Translations under genes and position numbers: made by a program
NCBI RefSeq assembly: GCF_017052585.1
Contig: NZ_JAFFHZ010000001.1
Coordinates: 2,708,501-2,772,500, forward strand
Direction of reading: 5' to 3'
Length of the DNA stretch: 64,000 bases
Origin: Paenibacillus apiarius
GTDB taxonomy: Bacteria > Bacillota > Bacilli > Paenibacillales > Paenibacillaceae
Notes under the pieces: generated by a model
What the model was told of the DNA's origin: nothing
Database searches by the model: none
Seen by the model: the letters and a program-made list of their open reading frames with translations, nothing else
In this document: in pieces, positions 42,926 to 51,765 of the stretch
Layout of the letters: each line of letters begins with the position of its first letter
How positions within the stretch are numbered: the stretch's first letter is position 1

Positions 42926-43780
42926 CTATAGGCTGGCGGTTTTCCCGGAGTTGGGGGCCGCCGTCCCGGAATCGGATAGCGAACGCCACACAAGCACGGC
43001 GGCAACGCTCCACAGGAGGAGCGTGACGATGCCTGACTCGCCCGCGACATACGTCCAGCCAACCTGCTTGTGATAGAACAGCGCTTCGAACCAGCTGCGG
43101 CTATGGTTGATGGCCGTATGCATGATGACAGCGGGCCATAGGCTGCCGCTTTTGTGCCGGATCCAACCCATTACGACGGATAACGGAAATATCATCGCCG
43201 TGAACAGCGCAATCGTCACGAGCGGAAGTCCGTCCTCATTGTAACCGTTCAAGTAGAACGGGTAATGGAATACGGCCCATACGGCCGCTGTAATCATAAT
43301 CGCCTTCTTCGCGCCCATGTCCCGAGTCAGTATTGGCTGCAAATAACCGCGCCAGCCGATCTCCTCGGCGAAGGAGAACAGGGTCATCATGATGAGCATG
43401 TTCGGGCTGAAAAAGCTGCGGGCAATGACTTGGAAGTAAGCGGACATGGTCATGCCATTGCTAAATTCATGGGCGTCCGGCAACGCTATGCAGCCAAGTC
43501 CCCATGCTGCGGCAAAACCTGCCATGACCGGAACGGCGGATAACAGGGCGATGATATACCAGCGCAGGCTGCCGAGCTTCGTCATGCCTGTTGACAACAG
43601 CGTCTCTTTCCGTCTTGGCCTGAACAGAAGCAACAGCAGCACCGCGATGAGCGGTGAGGCTTGGCTGACGCCGACAAGCTCGAACACGCCGCTCAAGTTG
43701 GCGGCCAAGGTCAAGCCAAGCACTAGCACACTGTATAAAATTGCTTCTTTTTTCCAATTCGAGTTAATGGTTGAATTCAT
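42926..43780 (-). CDS. CPBP-family intramembrane metalloprotease
   Basis: 284 residues from ATG 43780 after AAAGGAAC; the open frame to 43843 is not needed. About eight TM segments, with the CPBP/Abi motifs EEIGWRGYLQP, FHYPFYLNG and HTAINHSRSW, which bind the catalytic metal. Relatives process prenylated substrates or give bacteriocin self-immunity. It is divergent from a two-component system 178 bp away, which probably regulates it. Confidence 0.93.
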   Translation of the reverse strand: MNSTINSNWKKEAILYSVLVLGLTLAANLSGVFELVGVSQASPLIAVLLLLLFRPRRKETLLSTGMTKLGSLRWYIIALLSAVPVMAGFAAAWGLGCIALPDAHEFSNGMTMSAYFQVIARSFFSPNMLIMMTLFSFAEEIGWRGYLQPILTRDMGAKKAIMITAAVWAVFHYPFYLNGYNEDGLPLVTIALFTAMIFPLSVVMGWIRHKSGSLWPAVIMHTAINHSRSWFEALFYHKQVGWTYVAGESGIVTLLLWSVAAVLVWRSLSDSGTAAPNSGKTASL

Positions 43781-43958
43781 GCAATATCGTTCCTTTCTTT
43801 GCCGATCACGCGGGATGTATCTTACATGCGGAGCTTCATCCATTTGTCAGCTTACACCGCAATTCTCAAGAATTTATAAAGTCGGCTCATTTGCTCCGCA
43901 GAAGAATATTGGATTACACTGAACAGAAGGAAAACGTTGGGCGGGGGAGACGGAGAAC

Positions 43959-44654
43959 ATGATGACAACGAGCATTTTGCTTGTCGATGATGAAGAAGAG
44001 ATGACCGTGTTCATACGGGATGCGCTGGTGGATGAGGGCTATGCGGTACGGGCGGCTTATAACGCGGAGCAAGCGGACCGCCTCATTTCGGAGCGGATGC
44101 CGGATTTGATCGTGCTGGATGTGATGATGCCCGGCACGGACGGATTTCAATTTTGCAAGCAAGTGCGGGATCGCGTCGAGTGCCCGATTCTATTTGTTAG
44201 CGCCAGGGAAAGTGAAGCCGACCGGATCTACGGATTGGCTGCCGGGGGCGATGACTATATCGTCAAGCCGTTCAGCCTCCGGGAGCTGAAGGCGCGTATT
44301 GAAGCGCATCTAAGGCGGGAACGCCGCAGCACGCAGCGGCGGGACAGCGGGCTGCTCAAGTTCGGCTCTATGACGATTGATGTCAAGGGATATGAACTGC
44401 GCTGCAAGGGGCAACCCTTGCTGTTGACGAGCCGTGAGTTCGCCATCGTGGAGCTGCTTGCCTTGCATCCGGGACAGGTGTTCGCGCGCGAACACATTTA
44501 TGAGCAGGTGTGGGGGCTGGATGCAGTGGGAGATGACGCTACCGTTACGGAGCACGTCAAAAATATCCGGGCCAAGATGGCCGCAGCAGATCCCGAATCG
44601 CGTTGGATCGAAACCGTATGGGGCGTTGGCTACAAATGGGGGGCTAGTTCGTGA
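43959..44654 (+). CDS. OmpR-family response regulator
   Basis: 231 residues: receiver domain with acidic D10-D11, phosphoacceptor D54 (VLDVMMPG) and K103 (VKPFSLREL), then a winged-helix DNA-binding domain (LTSREFAIVELLALHPGQVF, YEQVWG, HVKNIRAKM, GVGYKW). The stop overlaps the kinase start by 4 bp. The divergent CPBP protease gene is the most likely target. Confidence 0.95.
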   Translation: MMTTSILLVDDEEEMTVFIRDALVDEGYAVRAAYNAEQADRLISERMPDLIVLDVMMPGTDGFQFCKQVRDRVECPILFVSARESEADRIYGLAAGGDDYIVKPFSLRELKARIEAHLRRERRSTQRRDSGLLKFGSMTIDVKGYELRCKGQPLLLTSREFAIVELLALHPGQVFAREHIYEQVWGLDAVGDDATVTEHVKNIRAKMAAADPESRWIETVWGVGYKWGASS

Positions 44655-46111
44655 AAGCTCGCTCTCTGAAACGCCAATTCATCATTTATTTCAGTCTGGT
44701 CGTCGGACTCAGCTTTATTTTGACCGCGGCCGTATGGGCAACAATCTTATGGTTGATGGTACAAGGACAAGCAGATTGGATTAGACCTGCCAATTATTAT
44801 GAAAAAAAAGTGCCGCCCATCTGGCAAGTCGTGAAGGCGGAGGGGGACCGCCTGTTGCAAGAGGGCGGAGGAGCACCATTAGAACAGGTTATTGACAGCA
44901 ACGGGATGTCCTACGCGATTGTGGATCAGTACGGATCGCCTGTGTATGGGACACTGGAAGGTCTGCAGCTTGACGGTGGCCACGAGTTGATTGCGCAGCT
45001 TAATTCTACCCAAATGATCGATTCCAGCCATGCGCGCTCCGTGATGCCAATCGTAAATACGGCAGGTGAATTGAAGGGGGCGGTCATTCTCTCGTATGTG
45101 CTTGCCGTAACCGCCGGAGACGAGCCAAAGAATCCATTTACAAGCCTATTGGTAACGCTTATTACGCTCTTGCCATTCCTGCTTGTTATCCTGTTTACTT
45201 GGTTGTTCGGCAGGAGATTCAGCCGCCAGCTGAGCCAGCCGATTCAAGCGTTGATCGAGGGAACGAAACGGGTGCAGCGGCGTGATTTGGACTTCAGCTT
45301 CTCTTATGAAGGCACGACCGAGATCGCCCAGCTGGTAAAGGCTTTCGACGAGATGAGGCGGGAACTGTCTTTATCGCTCCAGCGCGAATGGAGGCTTGAA
45401 CAAGAGCGGCGTGATATGGTAGCCGCCTTGGCCCACGATTTGCGAACGCCGCTTGCCATTGTGCAGGGTCATGTAGAAGGATTGCTGGAGGGCGGGGCGG
45501 ATCGCCCGGAGCGCTTGCAGCGCTATTTGGAGACGATTGATAAAAATACGAAGCGCGCTGCGCGGTTAGTGCAGGAGATGAATATGGTATCGGAAATGGA
45601 GACGCCGGAGTTCCGGCTGAACCGGCGCGCTGTGAACATCAGGGCGTTCATGGAGGACAAAGCATCTGATATCGAACGGCTGTGCGGGGAACGGGACATT
45701 CAATTCGTATACACTTTGGAAGACAAACGCGAAGAGCGGACTTCCGTGCTGTTCGATCCGGACAGGCTGTCGCAAATGCTGGATAACCTGTTTGCCAACA
45801 GCATGCGGTTCACCCCGGCAGGCGGAACCATATCGTGGAAGACCGAATTGACGGAATATAGTCTTATGATGAAAATTACGGATACCGGGCCGGGATTCCC
45901 TGAGCACGCGCTGGATACCGTGTTCGATAAATTTGTTCAGGGCGACACGTCGCGTTCGCGCCATAAAGGCCACGCGGGACTAGGCCTGTACATGGCAAAG
46001 CTGCTGACCGGGAAGCACGGCGGCGTTATCCAGGCTTCCAACCTTGACGAGGGCGGCGCTTGCGTGACGTTGACGCTCCCGGGGCAACAACGGGAGCGCC
46101 GTAACCCGTAA
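44651..46111 (+). CDS. Sensor histidine kinase (HAMP-HisKA-HATPase)
   Basis: 486 residues from GTG, overlapping the regulator stop. One TM near residues 13-35, an extracellular domain of about 130 residues, a second TM near 165-185, then HAMP, HisKA with His262 in ALAHDLRTPLAIVQGH, and HATPase with DNLFANSMRF, DTGPGFP and GHAGLGLYMAK. The sizeable extracellular domain differs from the short sensors of BceS-type kinases, so it likely reads a ligand directly. Confidence 0.95.
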   Translation: MKARSLKRQFIIYFSLVVGLSFILTAAVWATILWLMVQGQADWIRPANYYEKKVPPIWQVVKAEGDRLLQEGGGAPLEQVIDSNGMSYAIVDQYGSPVYGTLEGLQLDGGHELIAQLNSTQMIDSSHARSVMPIVNTAGELKGAVILSYVLAVTAGDEPKNPFTSLLVTLITLLPFLLVILFTWLFGRRFSRQLSQPIQALIEGTKRVQRRDLDFSFSYEGTTEIAQLVKAFDEMRRELSLSLQREWRLEQERRDMVAALAHDLRTPLAIVQGHVEGLLEGGADRPERLQRYLETIDKNTKRAARLVQEMNMVSEMETPEFRLNRRAVNIRAFMEDKASDIERLCGERDIQFVYTLEDKREERTSVLFDPDRLSQMLDNLFANSMRFTPAGGTISWKTELTEYSLMMKITDTGPGFPEHALDTVFDKFVQGDTSRSRHKGHAGLGLYMAKLLTGKHGGVIQASNLDEGGACVTLTLPGQQRERRNP

Positions 46112-46231
46112 AGCGCAGCGCAGGCGTAGTGCGCAGGAAGTGCAATATGTTCTTCGAATAATCTATGTTTGACTGTGGAAATCCATATTATACTAGAGAA
46201 AGATCTGTGATTACGAAAGGAGCAACACCAT

Positions 46232-47206
46232 ATGACAGCAATTCGCATTGGTATCGTAGGTTATGGCAACCTTGGCAAAGGGGTCGAGAAATCGATTCGC
46301 CAAAATTCAGATATGGAGCTCGTCGCCATCTTTACGCGCCGCGATCCGCAATCCATTCAAGCGAACGTTCCGGTCGTGTCGCTGGACGAAGCCGAATCAT
46401 ACAAAGGCAAAGTCGATGTTATGATTCTGTGCGGCGGTTCGGCAACCGATCTGCCGGAGCAAGGGCCGCAGCTTGCCCGTATGTTCCATACCGTCGACAG
46501 CTTTGATACGCACGCCCGCATCCCGGAATATTTCGAATCCGTAAATTCGGTAGCGGCAGCGAACGGACACATCTCCGTCATTTCGACGGGTTGGGATCCG
46601 GGCTTGTTCTCGCTTAACCGTCTATTGTTCCAATCCATCTTGCCGGAGGGCAATGAATACACGTTCTGGGGCCGCGGCGTAAGCCAAGGGCACTCCGACG
46701 CTATCCGCCGGGTGGAAGGCGTCAAGAACGGCGTGCAATATACGATTCCATCGGAAGAGGCGGTGGCGCAAGTCCGCGCGGGGCAAAATCCGAAGCTGGC
46801 GACACGGGACAAGCACGTGCGCGAGTGCTTCGTCGTAGCTGAAGCAGGTGCGGACCAAGCGCGTATCGAAGCAGAAATTAAGTCCATGCCGAACTACTTC
46901 GCCGACTACGATACGATTGTACATTTCATCAGTGAGGAAGAGCTGAAGGCGAACCACTCCGCCATGCCTCACGGCGGCCTTGTATTCCGCAGCGGCGTCA
47001 CGGGTGAAGGCACTTCGCAAATTATGGAGTTCGGACTGAACCTTGGCAGCAATCCGGAGTTTACCGCCAGCGTGCTCGTGGCTTACGCGCGTGCCGTCTA
47101 CAAACTGGCTGCGCGCGGAGAATCCGGCGCGCGCACGGTATTCGACATTCCGTTCGGCCTGATGTCTCCTAAGTCACCGGAGCAATTGCGCAAGGAGCTT
47201 CTTTAA
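46232..47206 (+). CDS. ddh: Meso-diaminopimelate dehydrogenase
   Basis: 324 residues. NADPH motif GYGNLGKG at 10-17; CGGSATDLPEQGP, HARIPEYF and STGWDPGLFSLNR are characteristic of Ddh, which makes meso-diaminopimelate in one step from tetrahydrodipicolinate, bypassing the usual acyl intermediates. AAAGGAGCAACACC precedes the ATG. Single-gene unit with its own terminator. This enzyme is common in Paenibacillus and Lysinibacillus but not in B. subtilis. Confidence 0.96.
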   Translation: MTAIRIGIVGYGNLGKGVEKSIRQNSDMELVAIFTRRDPQSIQANVPVVSLDEAESYKGKVDVMILCGGSATDLPEQGPQLARMFHTVDSFDTHARIPEYFESVNSVAAANGHISVISTGWDPGLFSLNRLLFQSILPEGNEYTFWGRGVSQGHSDAIRRVEGVKNGVQYTIPSEEAVAQVRAGQNPKLATRDKHVRECFVVAEAGADQARIEAEIKSMPNYFADYDTIVHFISEEELKANHSAMPHGGLVFRSGVTGEGTSQIMEFGLNLGSNPEFTASVLVAYARAVYKLAARGESGARTVFDIPFGLMSPKSPEQLRKELL

Positions 47207-47395
47207 TCTTATATATCAAGGATTTACAGCCCTGAATCGAATTTTGGTTTGGGGCTAACGCCATTATGCGGGCAAGTAAGGGATCACTTCATACGAAGGA
47301 AGGATCGGGAGGTCTCGGTCGGCATGCGCCCGTTCTGGCAATGACCTGCGGTTGTTCGGCGGAGCGGGATATGCACTCAATATCATAAAAAAAGT

Positions 47396-47422
47396 AAGCG
47401 GCCTAATCAGGGCCGCTTTTCT
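47396..47422 (+). terminator. Terminator in the ddh downstream region
   Basis: AAGCGGCC / GGCCGCTT with a 7-base loop, followed by TTTCT, 190 bp past the ddh stop. Confidence 0.75.
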
Positions 47423-47484
47423 ATGCCCAAAGCTTCACGAACGGATTGCTGCAGCAATTTTAAGAATATGACATGACATGAGGT

Positions 47485-47507
47485 CGCTGAATACTCAGCG
47501 GCTTTTT
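47485..47507 (+). terminator. Second terminator-like hairpin
   Basis: CGCTGA ATAC TCAGCG followed by GCTTTTTATT. No gene lies between it and the preceding terminator, so it may end a lost gene or a small RNA. Confidence 0.6.
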
Positions 47508-47553
47508 ATTATGCAGCAGCGGATCGGCAGACGTCTACCGTTTTGGGCAAAGG

Positions 47554-47762
47554 ATGGTGGGGGAAATGAAGTTGCTGGAATGGTTACCGGCTACAACGGT
47601 AGATCACATCTACCCGTTAGAAGAATACCTGGAATTGGTTCAGGATGAATGTTCACGAATGAAGGGAAGGAAGCATGGGTAGTGAGAGCCGCACATGTAT
47701 GTGATTCCATCGAGTGTGACTTAGGACTGCAACGGCACCAGAAGGGCGAGGCGATAGAGTAA
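47554..47762 (+). pseudogene. Relic of a phage HNH endonuclease
   Basis: A frame from ATG 47554 encodes PATTVDHIYPLEEY, resembling the core of HNH nucleases (VDHI-P), then stops after KGRKHG at 47682. A second frame, from 47649, continues as EAWVVRAAHVCDSIECDLG and ends in GLQRHQKGEAIE. The two together look like a frameshifted, shortened HNH gene. HNH genes sit next to terminase small-subunit genes in many phages, and one remnant follows. Confidence 0.4.
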
Positions 47763-47899
47763 GTGTAAAACAGGTAGCCCACACTCTTCAAGATTCAGAA
47801 TAAGAGCCTTGGGGAGCGGAGGGGGAGCCTTTTCTAATAGAGCGACTTCCCAAAAACTTTTTTTGGTCAATTAATAGCAGTAAATAGGAGGTGAGAGAC

Positions 47900-48049
47900 G
47901 TGGCGAAAGCACCGACAAAGGGCACAGTTAAACGAGCAACGAGCGCTGACATGAAGGCGCTCGTCATCCATAAACCGCAATACAACAGGCTTTGTAGATT
48001 CAACCATCCGATCTACGATGAGATATTGTCTTATAGAATGTCATATTAA
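47900..48049 (+). pseudogene. N-terminal piece of a phage terminase small subunit (P27-like)
   Basis: 49 residues from GTG, with a strong AGGAGGTGAGAG site. The start MAKAPTKGTVKRATSADMKA and HKPQYNRL recall P27-type small terminases, but the frame soon degenerates and stops. With the HNH relic just upstream it reproduces the usual phage packaging order HNH-TerS, now broken. Confidence 0.45.
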
Positions 48050-48176
48050 CACGGAATATTGTCATCATTGTCTAGTACTATGCTGACGGCAATCCTCGTA
48101 TGCTTATATAGCAATTCACTAAAACCAAAAACACAAGGTGAACTGCGGATTACAATACAAAAGGGTGGTTAATGTT

Positions 48177-49043
48177 TTGAAAAAGTTTTCACTAATGTTT
48201 CTCATTACTGTTATGTCTCTATCTTTGTTGTCTAGTTTTAATATTGGTTCTGTATCTGCTAAGGCCAGCTATGCGAGTACACTAGAAATGGTTAAATTGA
48301 GTCACTATTCTTATTTTAATCTTGAAACTGGTCGATTGGGTTCATATTTGAACAAACCCGGAAAAAAAACTTTGTTTAAAGAATTGAACTCCTTAAGTAA
48401 GAACTATAAAAAAGAAATCACCACATTCGACACAATGAGGGATTGGGTAGTAGTTGACAGGATGGGGGATAGCAATCTAGGGTTCTTTGGTATTGCATTT
48501 AAAAATCCCCGGGTTAATGAAATTGTCATCGCCTTCCGTGGTACGCATGACTTTTTAGACTTTAAACAGGATTTTGATTTAGCAATGAATCGAGCCAGTG
48601 CTAGGGAGCAGTTGGCTCCGGCACAAATCTTTGTAAAGGGAGTGGCAAATAATAACAGAGGCTATAAAATATCGCTTACAGGTCACTCATTAGGCGGTTG
48701 GATCGCTCAGTATATGGTCTATAGAATAAACGAATATGGAATTATTGACGACCGTATACTTAAAAATGCCGAGACATTTAACGCGCCTGGATATTGGAAA
48801 CCTAGCAGAAGTGATAAAAAATATGCCAGTTTAATCCGCAATAATCAACATTGGAATAGAGTAACGACTAGATATAGCGACCCGATTAATTTTATTGTCA
48901 AAGGAGATCTAGTCAGTGACTTCCTGTTCGATGGGCACATAGGAAAGAAGAGAAAGCTATATGCATTAGGATATGATGGAGCTCATAGTATAAAAAGTTA
49001 TTATGCACAACCGTATAAGGAAAACGGTAATTTACCAAAGTAA
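48177..49043 (+). CDS. Secreted lipase-like (class 3/DUF2974-type) hydrolase
   Basis: About 288 residues from TTG 48177, 8 bases after AAAGGGTGG; GTG 48138 is an alternative with a poorer site. The signal peptide (KKFSLMFLITVMSLSLLSS) is cut near SVSA-KA. IVIAFRGTHDFLDFKQDFD and ISLTGHSLGGWIAQYM carry the lipase nucleophile region, Ser in GHSLGG. The C-terminal FDGHIGKK or GAHS segment may hold the His. AT-rich relative to neighbours such as ddh. A terminator follows. Confidence 0.85.
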   Translation: MKKFSLMFLITVMSLSLLSSFNIGSVSAKASYASTLEMVKLSHYSYFNLETGRLGSYLNKPGKKTLFKELNSLSKNYKKEITTFDTMRDWVVVDRMGDSNLGFFGIAFKNPRVNEIVIAFRGTHDFLDFKQDFDLAMNRASAREQLAPAQIFVKGVANNNRGYKISLTGHSLGGWIAQYMVYRINEYGIIDDRILKNAETFNAPGYWKPSRSDKKYASLIRNNQHWNRVTTRYSDPINFIVKGDLVSDFLFDGHIGKKRKLYALGYDGAHSIKSYYAQPYKENGNLPK

Positions 49044-49071
49044 TACGATGCTTTAACACCGTAGATAACCC

Positions 49072-49112
49072 AACGCCCACTAAAGTCATCATACGTCGGT
49101 GGGCGTTTTTTC
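49072..49112 (+). terminator. Terminator after the lipase-like gene
   Basis: AACGCCCAC / GTGGGCGTT, a 9-bp stem, followed by TTTT. Confidence 0.88.
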
Positions 49113-49162
49113 ATTTGGAACATGTTTCATATCATAAGACATCTACAATTGAATCGGTTTGT

Positions 49163-49279
49163 AAGTACCAAATAAATGGTAGTGCATACGCTCCGGTGCG
49201 GGCCGTAGCCGAGGCGGCAGGTGCAACCGTGAGATGGGATGGGAAGGAACGAAAGGCCGTCATTGACAAACATGCCTAA
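49163..49279 (+). pseudogene. Fragment of a copper-amine-oxidase-N-like domain
   Basis: Without a start codon, the frame reads NGSAYAPVRAVAEAAGATVR, WDGKERKAVIDKHA and stops. It corresponds to the second half of the domain at the end of the amidase encoded at 40963. It is the stump of a lost phage-type amidase gene. Confidence 0.7.
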
Positions 49280-49524
49280 TGACAATAGCATAATCTATGT
49301 CTTCCCCTTTGTGGGGATGTGGATTGAAATATATAGTATTTTATTAGGAGCCGCTATGGGGAAGCACCCCTGCGGCTCTTTTTACATTAATTAGACATCG
49401 ATAAATCAGTGGTTTGGAGCGTAATTACGACATCCATATTACATCTGAATATAAATATATTTTCTATTAAAGGAAGGATTTAGTATTTATGTGTAGAACA
49501 TATACATTAAAGGAGATGATATTT

Positions 49525-49740
49525 GTGTCAAAATTAATTAAAATCACTGCAATTATTTTGGGCGCATCTATGATCTTCATCAGTTTGCCTAGCCAAACAG
49601 AGGCTACAGTAGTAGCATGCTATCCAAAAGTTTTAGAGAAAACAGAAAAAGTCGGAGGAAAAACTAAGAAGTACTATAAGCAGATCTGCAGAGACAGAGA
49701 TGGTAAGGTCACGGTTACAAGATGGTACGAAATAAAATAG
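49525..49740 (+). CDS. Small secreted basic protein
   Basis: 71 residues from GTG 49525, which follows AAAGGAGATGATA; an ATG at 49489 is further from any good site. Signal peptide (SKLIKITAIILGASMIFISL) cut near TEA-TV. The mature part of about 45 residues is rich in Lys and has two Cys (VACYPK and KQICRD), which could form a disulfide. Unknown family; could be an antimicrobial or inhibitor. A terminator follows. Confidence 0.65.
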   Translation: MSKLIKITAIILGASMIFISLPSQTEATVVACYPKVLEKTEKVGGKTKKYYKQICRDRDGKVTVTRWYEIK

Positions 49741-49749
49741 TCATCATAC

Positions 49750-49782
49750 AAATAGCCGTTGGGAAGGCATCCCACGGCTATT
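49750..49782 (+). terminator. Terminator after the small secreted protein gene
   Basis: AAATAGCCGT / ACGGCTATTT with GGGA/TCCC continuing the stem across one mismatch. Confidence 0.7.
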
Positions 49783-49883
49783 TACATAATAAAATCCACA
49801 AAGACAGGACTTCGTAGCATCCCTGCCTTTGTCCAGTTCCACGTTTAAACTGCTCTCGACGGACTAATTACCGCAACAGAGAA

Positions 49884-50186
49884 TCACTGATATCTATCTA
49901 CGCTTGAAGCCCATTGCCTAAAACAATTTAGTATTTCTTCTAAATTCATTGCCCCGCCAGCACCCTGAAATACTCCGTCCCTCACAATGCAGTAAAACCA
50001 ATCTTGATCGTCTCTCTCATCTTCTATCGAATCAAAATGTTCATTCTCTAAATAAGTATCAGCCAAATTGATTTCAACAGACCAACCGGGATTATCAACA
50101 GTATCAATTTTCACACCATAGGAATGTTCCCAATCACCGTTACAGTTTTGATAATACCAGTTCTGAAGCCATTTTAAAGTCTCCAA
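49884..50186 (-). CDS. Immunity protein 53 (Imm53) family
   Basis: 100 residues, acidic. METLKWLQNWYYQNCNGDWE then YGVKIDTVDNPGWSVEINL are the standard Imm53 opening, and GAGGAMNLEEILNCFRQW the closing part. It starts 5 bp after the toxin gene stop on the same strand, so the pair is an operon and the protein should neutralise the toxin domain. Its good site is inside the toxin 3' end (AAAGAGGAGGTAAAG). Confidence 0.88.
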   Translation of the reverse strand: METLKWLQNWYYQNCNGDWEHSYGVKIDTVDNPGWSVEINLADTYLENEHFDSIEDERDDQDWFYCIVRDGVFQGAGGAMNLEEILNCFRQWASSVDRYQ

Positions 50187-50191
50187 TGTCT

Positions 50192-51076
50192 TTACCTCCT
50201 CTTTGGAATTTCCTCTGGATATGCTGGCCTAACTCCTCCAGGGATCGACTTACCATTAACATGAGGTGTAGGTACATTTTGTTTTGTTATCTTATTAATG
50301 TGACTTTTTCCTATTCCATCATAACGTTGCACCTTATCAAATCCACTTGGATTCAATGGATTAGATTTATAGGTCTCATAATTAGTAACTGTCTGGGTTT
50401 TAGGATCTCTTTTTAGAACCGTATGATCTCCTGTGGCTTGTGGATCAGACTTCATGAAGTTTTTAGCTTTTCCGGTATTTTTCTGAACAACATTACCAAT
50501 CCCCTTAGACGTCTGGCTATAGCCTCCACCTCCGCCTGTAGGTGCTCTCATCGGTACATTTCTTATTCCCCCGGCTCCACAATTATGTGTCCATATTTCC
50601 AACTCCGTTACGAAATAGTTATGTACTCCTTCGACACGGAAGTTATATACGGATGTCTTAACATTCTTGATTTTAATACGATCAATCGGATACAGTTTGC
50701 CTTCTGGATTCTGAAGCAGGTCTCCCACCTTCAAATACCGTGCTTCCAACCACCCTTGGCCGGGCACCCAGAACGGATGCTCTTCCGTTGTCGTTATCGT
50801 CATTCCTTTGACGGTAATCTGATACGTCTCAGCGGCCTGTCTCTGATATAACTCAATAACCGTATTATATCCTGTTTTTCCTGTTAGTTCATCCTTCGTT
50901 AGAACAAAATCACCAATGCGGATTTGTTCTATAGGCTTGAATCCTGTCTTCGTTTGTACCGGCGTGCCGGCAGAGAAGCAATGCAAATTGCAATTAGCGA
51001 TGGATTGAGCAGAAGCAAGAGGAATACTGGTGAATGAAAGGATAAAAAATAACATCAAAGCAATTAATTTTTTCAT
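50192..51076 (-). CDS. Secreted polymorphic toxin with Hint domain and C-terminal toxin (type 24-like)
   Basis: 294 residues. A signal peptide (residues 1-23, cut near ASA-QS) is followed at once by a Hint autoprocessing domain: Cys33 in CFSAGTPVQTKTG, T97-x2-H100 in TTTEEHPFW and the C-terminal HNC (164-166), after which the toxin would be released. The last about 125 residues are basic and Gly-rich, ending in QRYDGIGKSHINKITKQNVP and PGGVRPAYPEEIP, which I read as polymorphic toxin type 24 (a predicted nuclease). There is no RHS, WXG or other delivery module, which is unusually compact. AAGGAGAAG precedes the ATG. Confidence 0.85.
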   Translation of the reverse strand: MKKLIALMLFFILSFTSIPLASAQSIANCNLHCFSAGTPVQTKTGFKPIEQIRIGDFVLTKDELTGKTGYNTVIELYQRQAAETYQITVKGMTITTTEEHPFWVPGQGWLEARYLKVGDLLQNPEGKLYPIDRIKIKNVKTSVYNFRVEGVHNYFVTELEIWTHNCGAGGIRNVPMRAPTGGGGGYSQTSKGIGNVVQKNTGKAKNFMKSDPQATGDHTVLKRDPKTQTVTNYETYKSNPLNPSGFDKVQRYDGIGKSHINKITKQNVPTPHVNGKSIPGGVRPAYPEEIPKRR

Positions 51077-51129
51077 GTTCTTCTCCTTCTCATAAAAGAA
51101 ATTTAACCGGATACTGCGTTCATGATTAG

Positions 51130-51201
51130 TTACGGAATGTTGTCGTCCATGAACTTCATGTCCATGCTCCGGTTGAGATCAAGCAAACAGACAATAATCA
51201 T
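51130..51201 (-). CDS. Possible 23-residue leader peptide upstream of the toxin gene
   Basis: GGGGGGAAAG precedes ATG 51201; the peptide is MIIVCLLDLNRSMDMKFM plus DDNIP. It lies 53 bp before the toxin start on the same strand. It could be a leader peptide or chance; there is no family match. Confidence 0.3.
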   Translation of the reverse strand: MIIVCLLDLNRSMDMKFMDDNIP

Positions 51202-51344
51202 TTCTTTCCCCCCTTATCGCGTCACACAGCAATAATTGTCTATATATGGGATGACGGATGGAATATGTCTTGTCAAAAAATGACGTTTTTGAGTATAACA
51301 AAAATGGTGATTTATGTATTTAAAGTTTTGTAATAATTACCTAA

Positions 51345-51611
51345 ATGATGGATTTGCGAAGTAAACGAAAAAAGGTTGTCGAGGGACCGCTTATCAACGG
51401 CTACGTATTCGCGCCGGTTCGGACGGTCGGGGAAGCGCTCGGCGCTAAAATCGGATGGGACGGTAAGAACGCCAAATTCAATGGAAAGCCTGTGCCTAAC
51501 TGTAGGTTTATTGACGGTTCGGCATATGCTCCGGTTCGTGCGCTAGCGGAAATGATCGATGCAATGGTTAAATGGAATGGGTCAGATAAGAAAGTCATCA
51601 TAAAAAAGTAA
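51345..51611 (+). pseudogene. Detached copper-amine-oxidase-N-like domain
   Basis: 88 residues covering one whole domain: GYVFAPVRTVGEALGAKIGW and SAYAPVRALAEMIDAMVKW. It has no signal peptide, no convincing ribosome binding site and no catalytic domain, so it is most likely the 3' remnant of an amidase like the one at 40963. A terminator follows. An independent small protein cannot be excluded. Confidence 0.6.
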
Positions 51612-51619
51612 ATATTTTG

Positions 51620-51650
51620 CCCCGTAGTTAAAACTGCGGGGTGTATTTTC
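51620..51650 (+). terminator. Terminator after the domain remnant
   Basis: CCCCGTAGT TAAA ACTGCGGGG followed by TGTATTTT. Confidence 0.75.
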
Positions 51651-51765
51651 CAGAGTGGTCTTGTTTAATAAATTTCCTTATTGTAACAACTCAATTAGAG
51701 GTATTTAGTCCCAATTGTCGAAAGGTTATGTATCTATAACTTAAGACAAAAGGAGTAGAGTTGAA

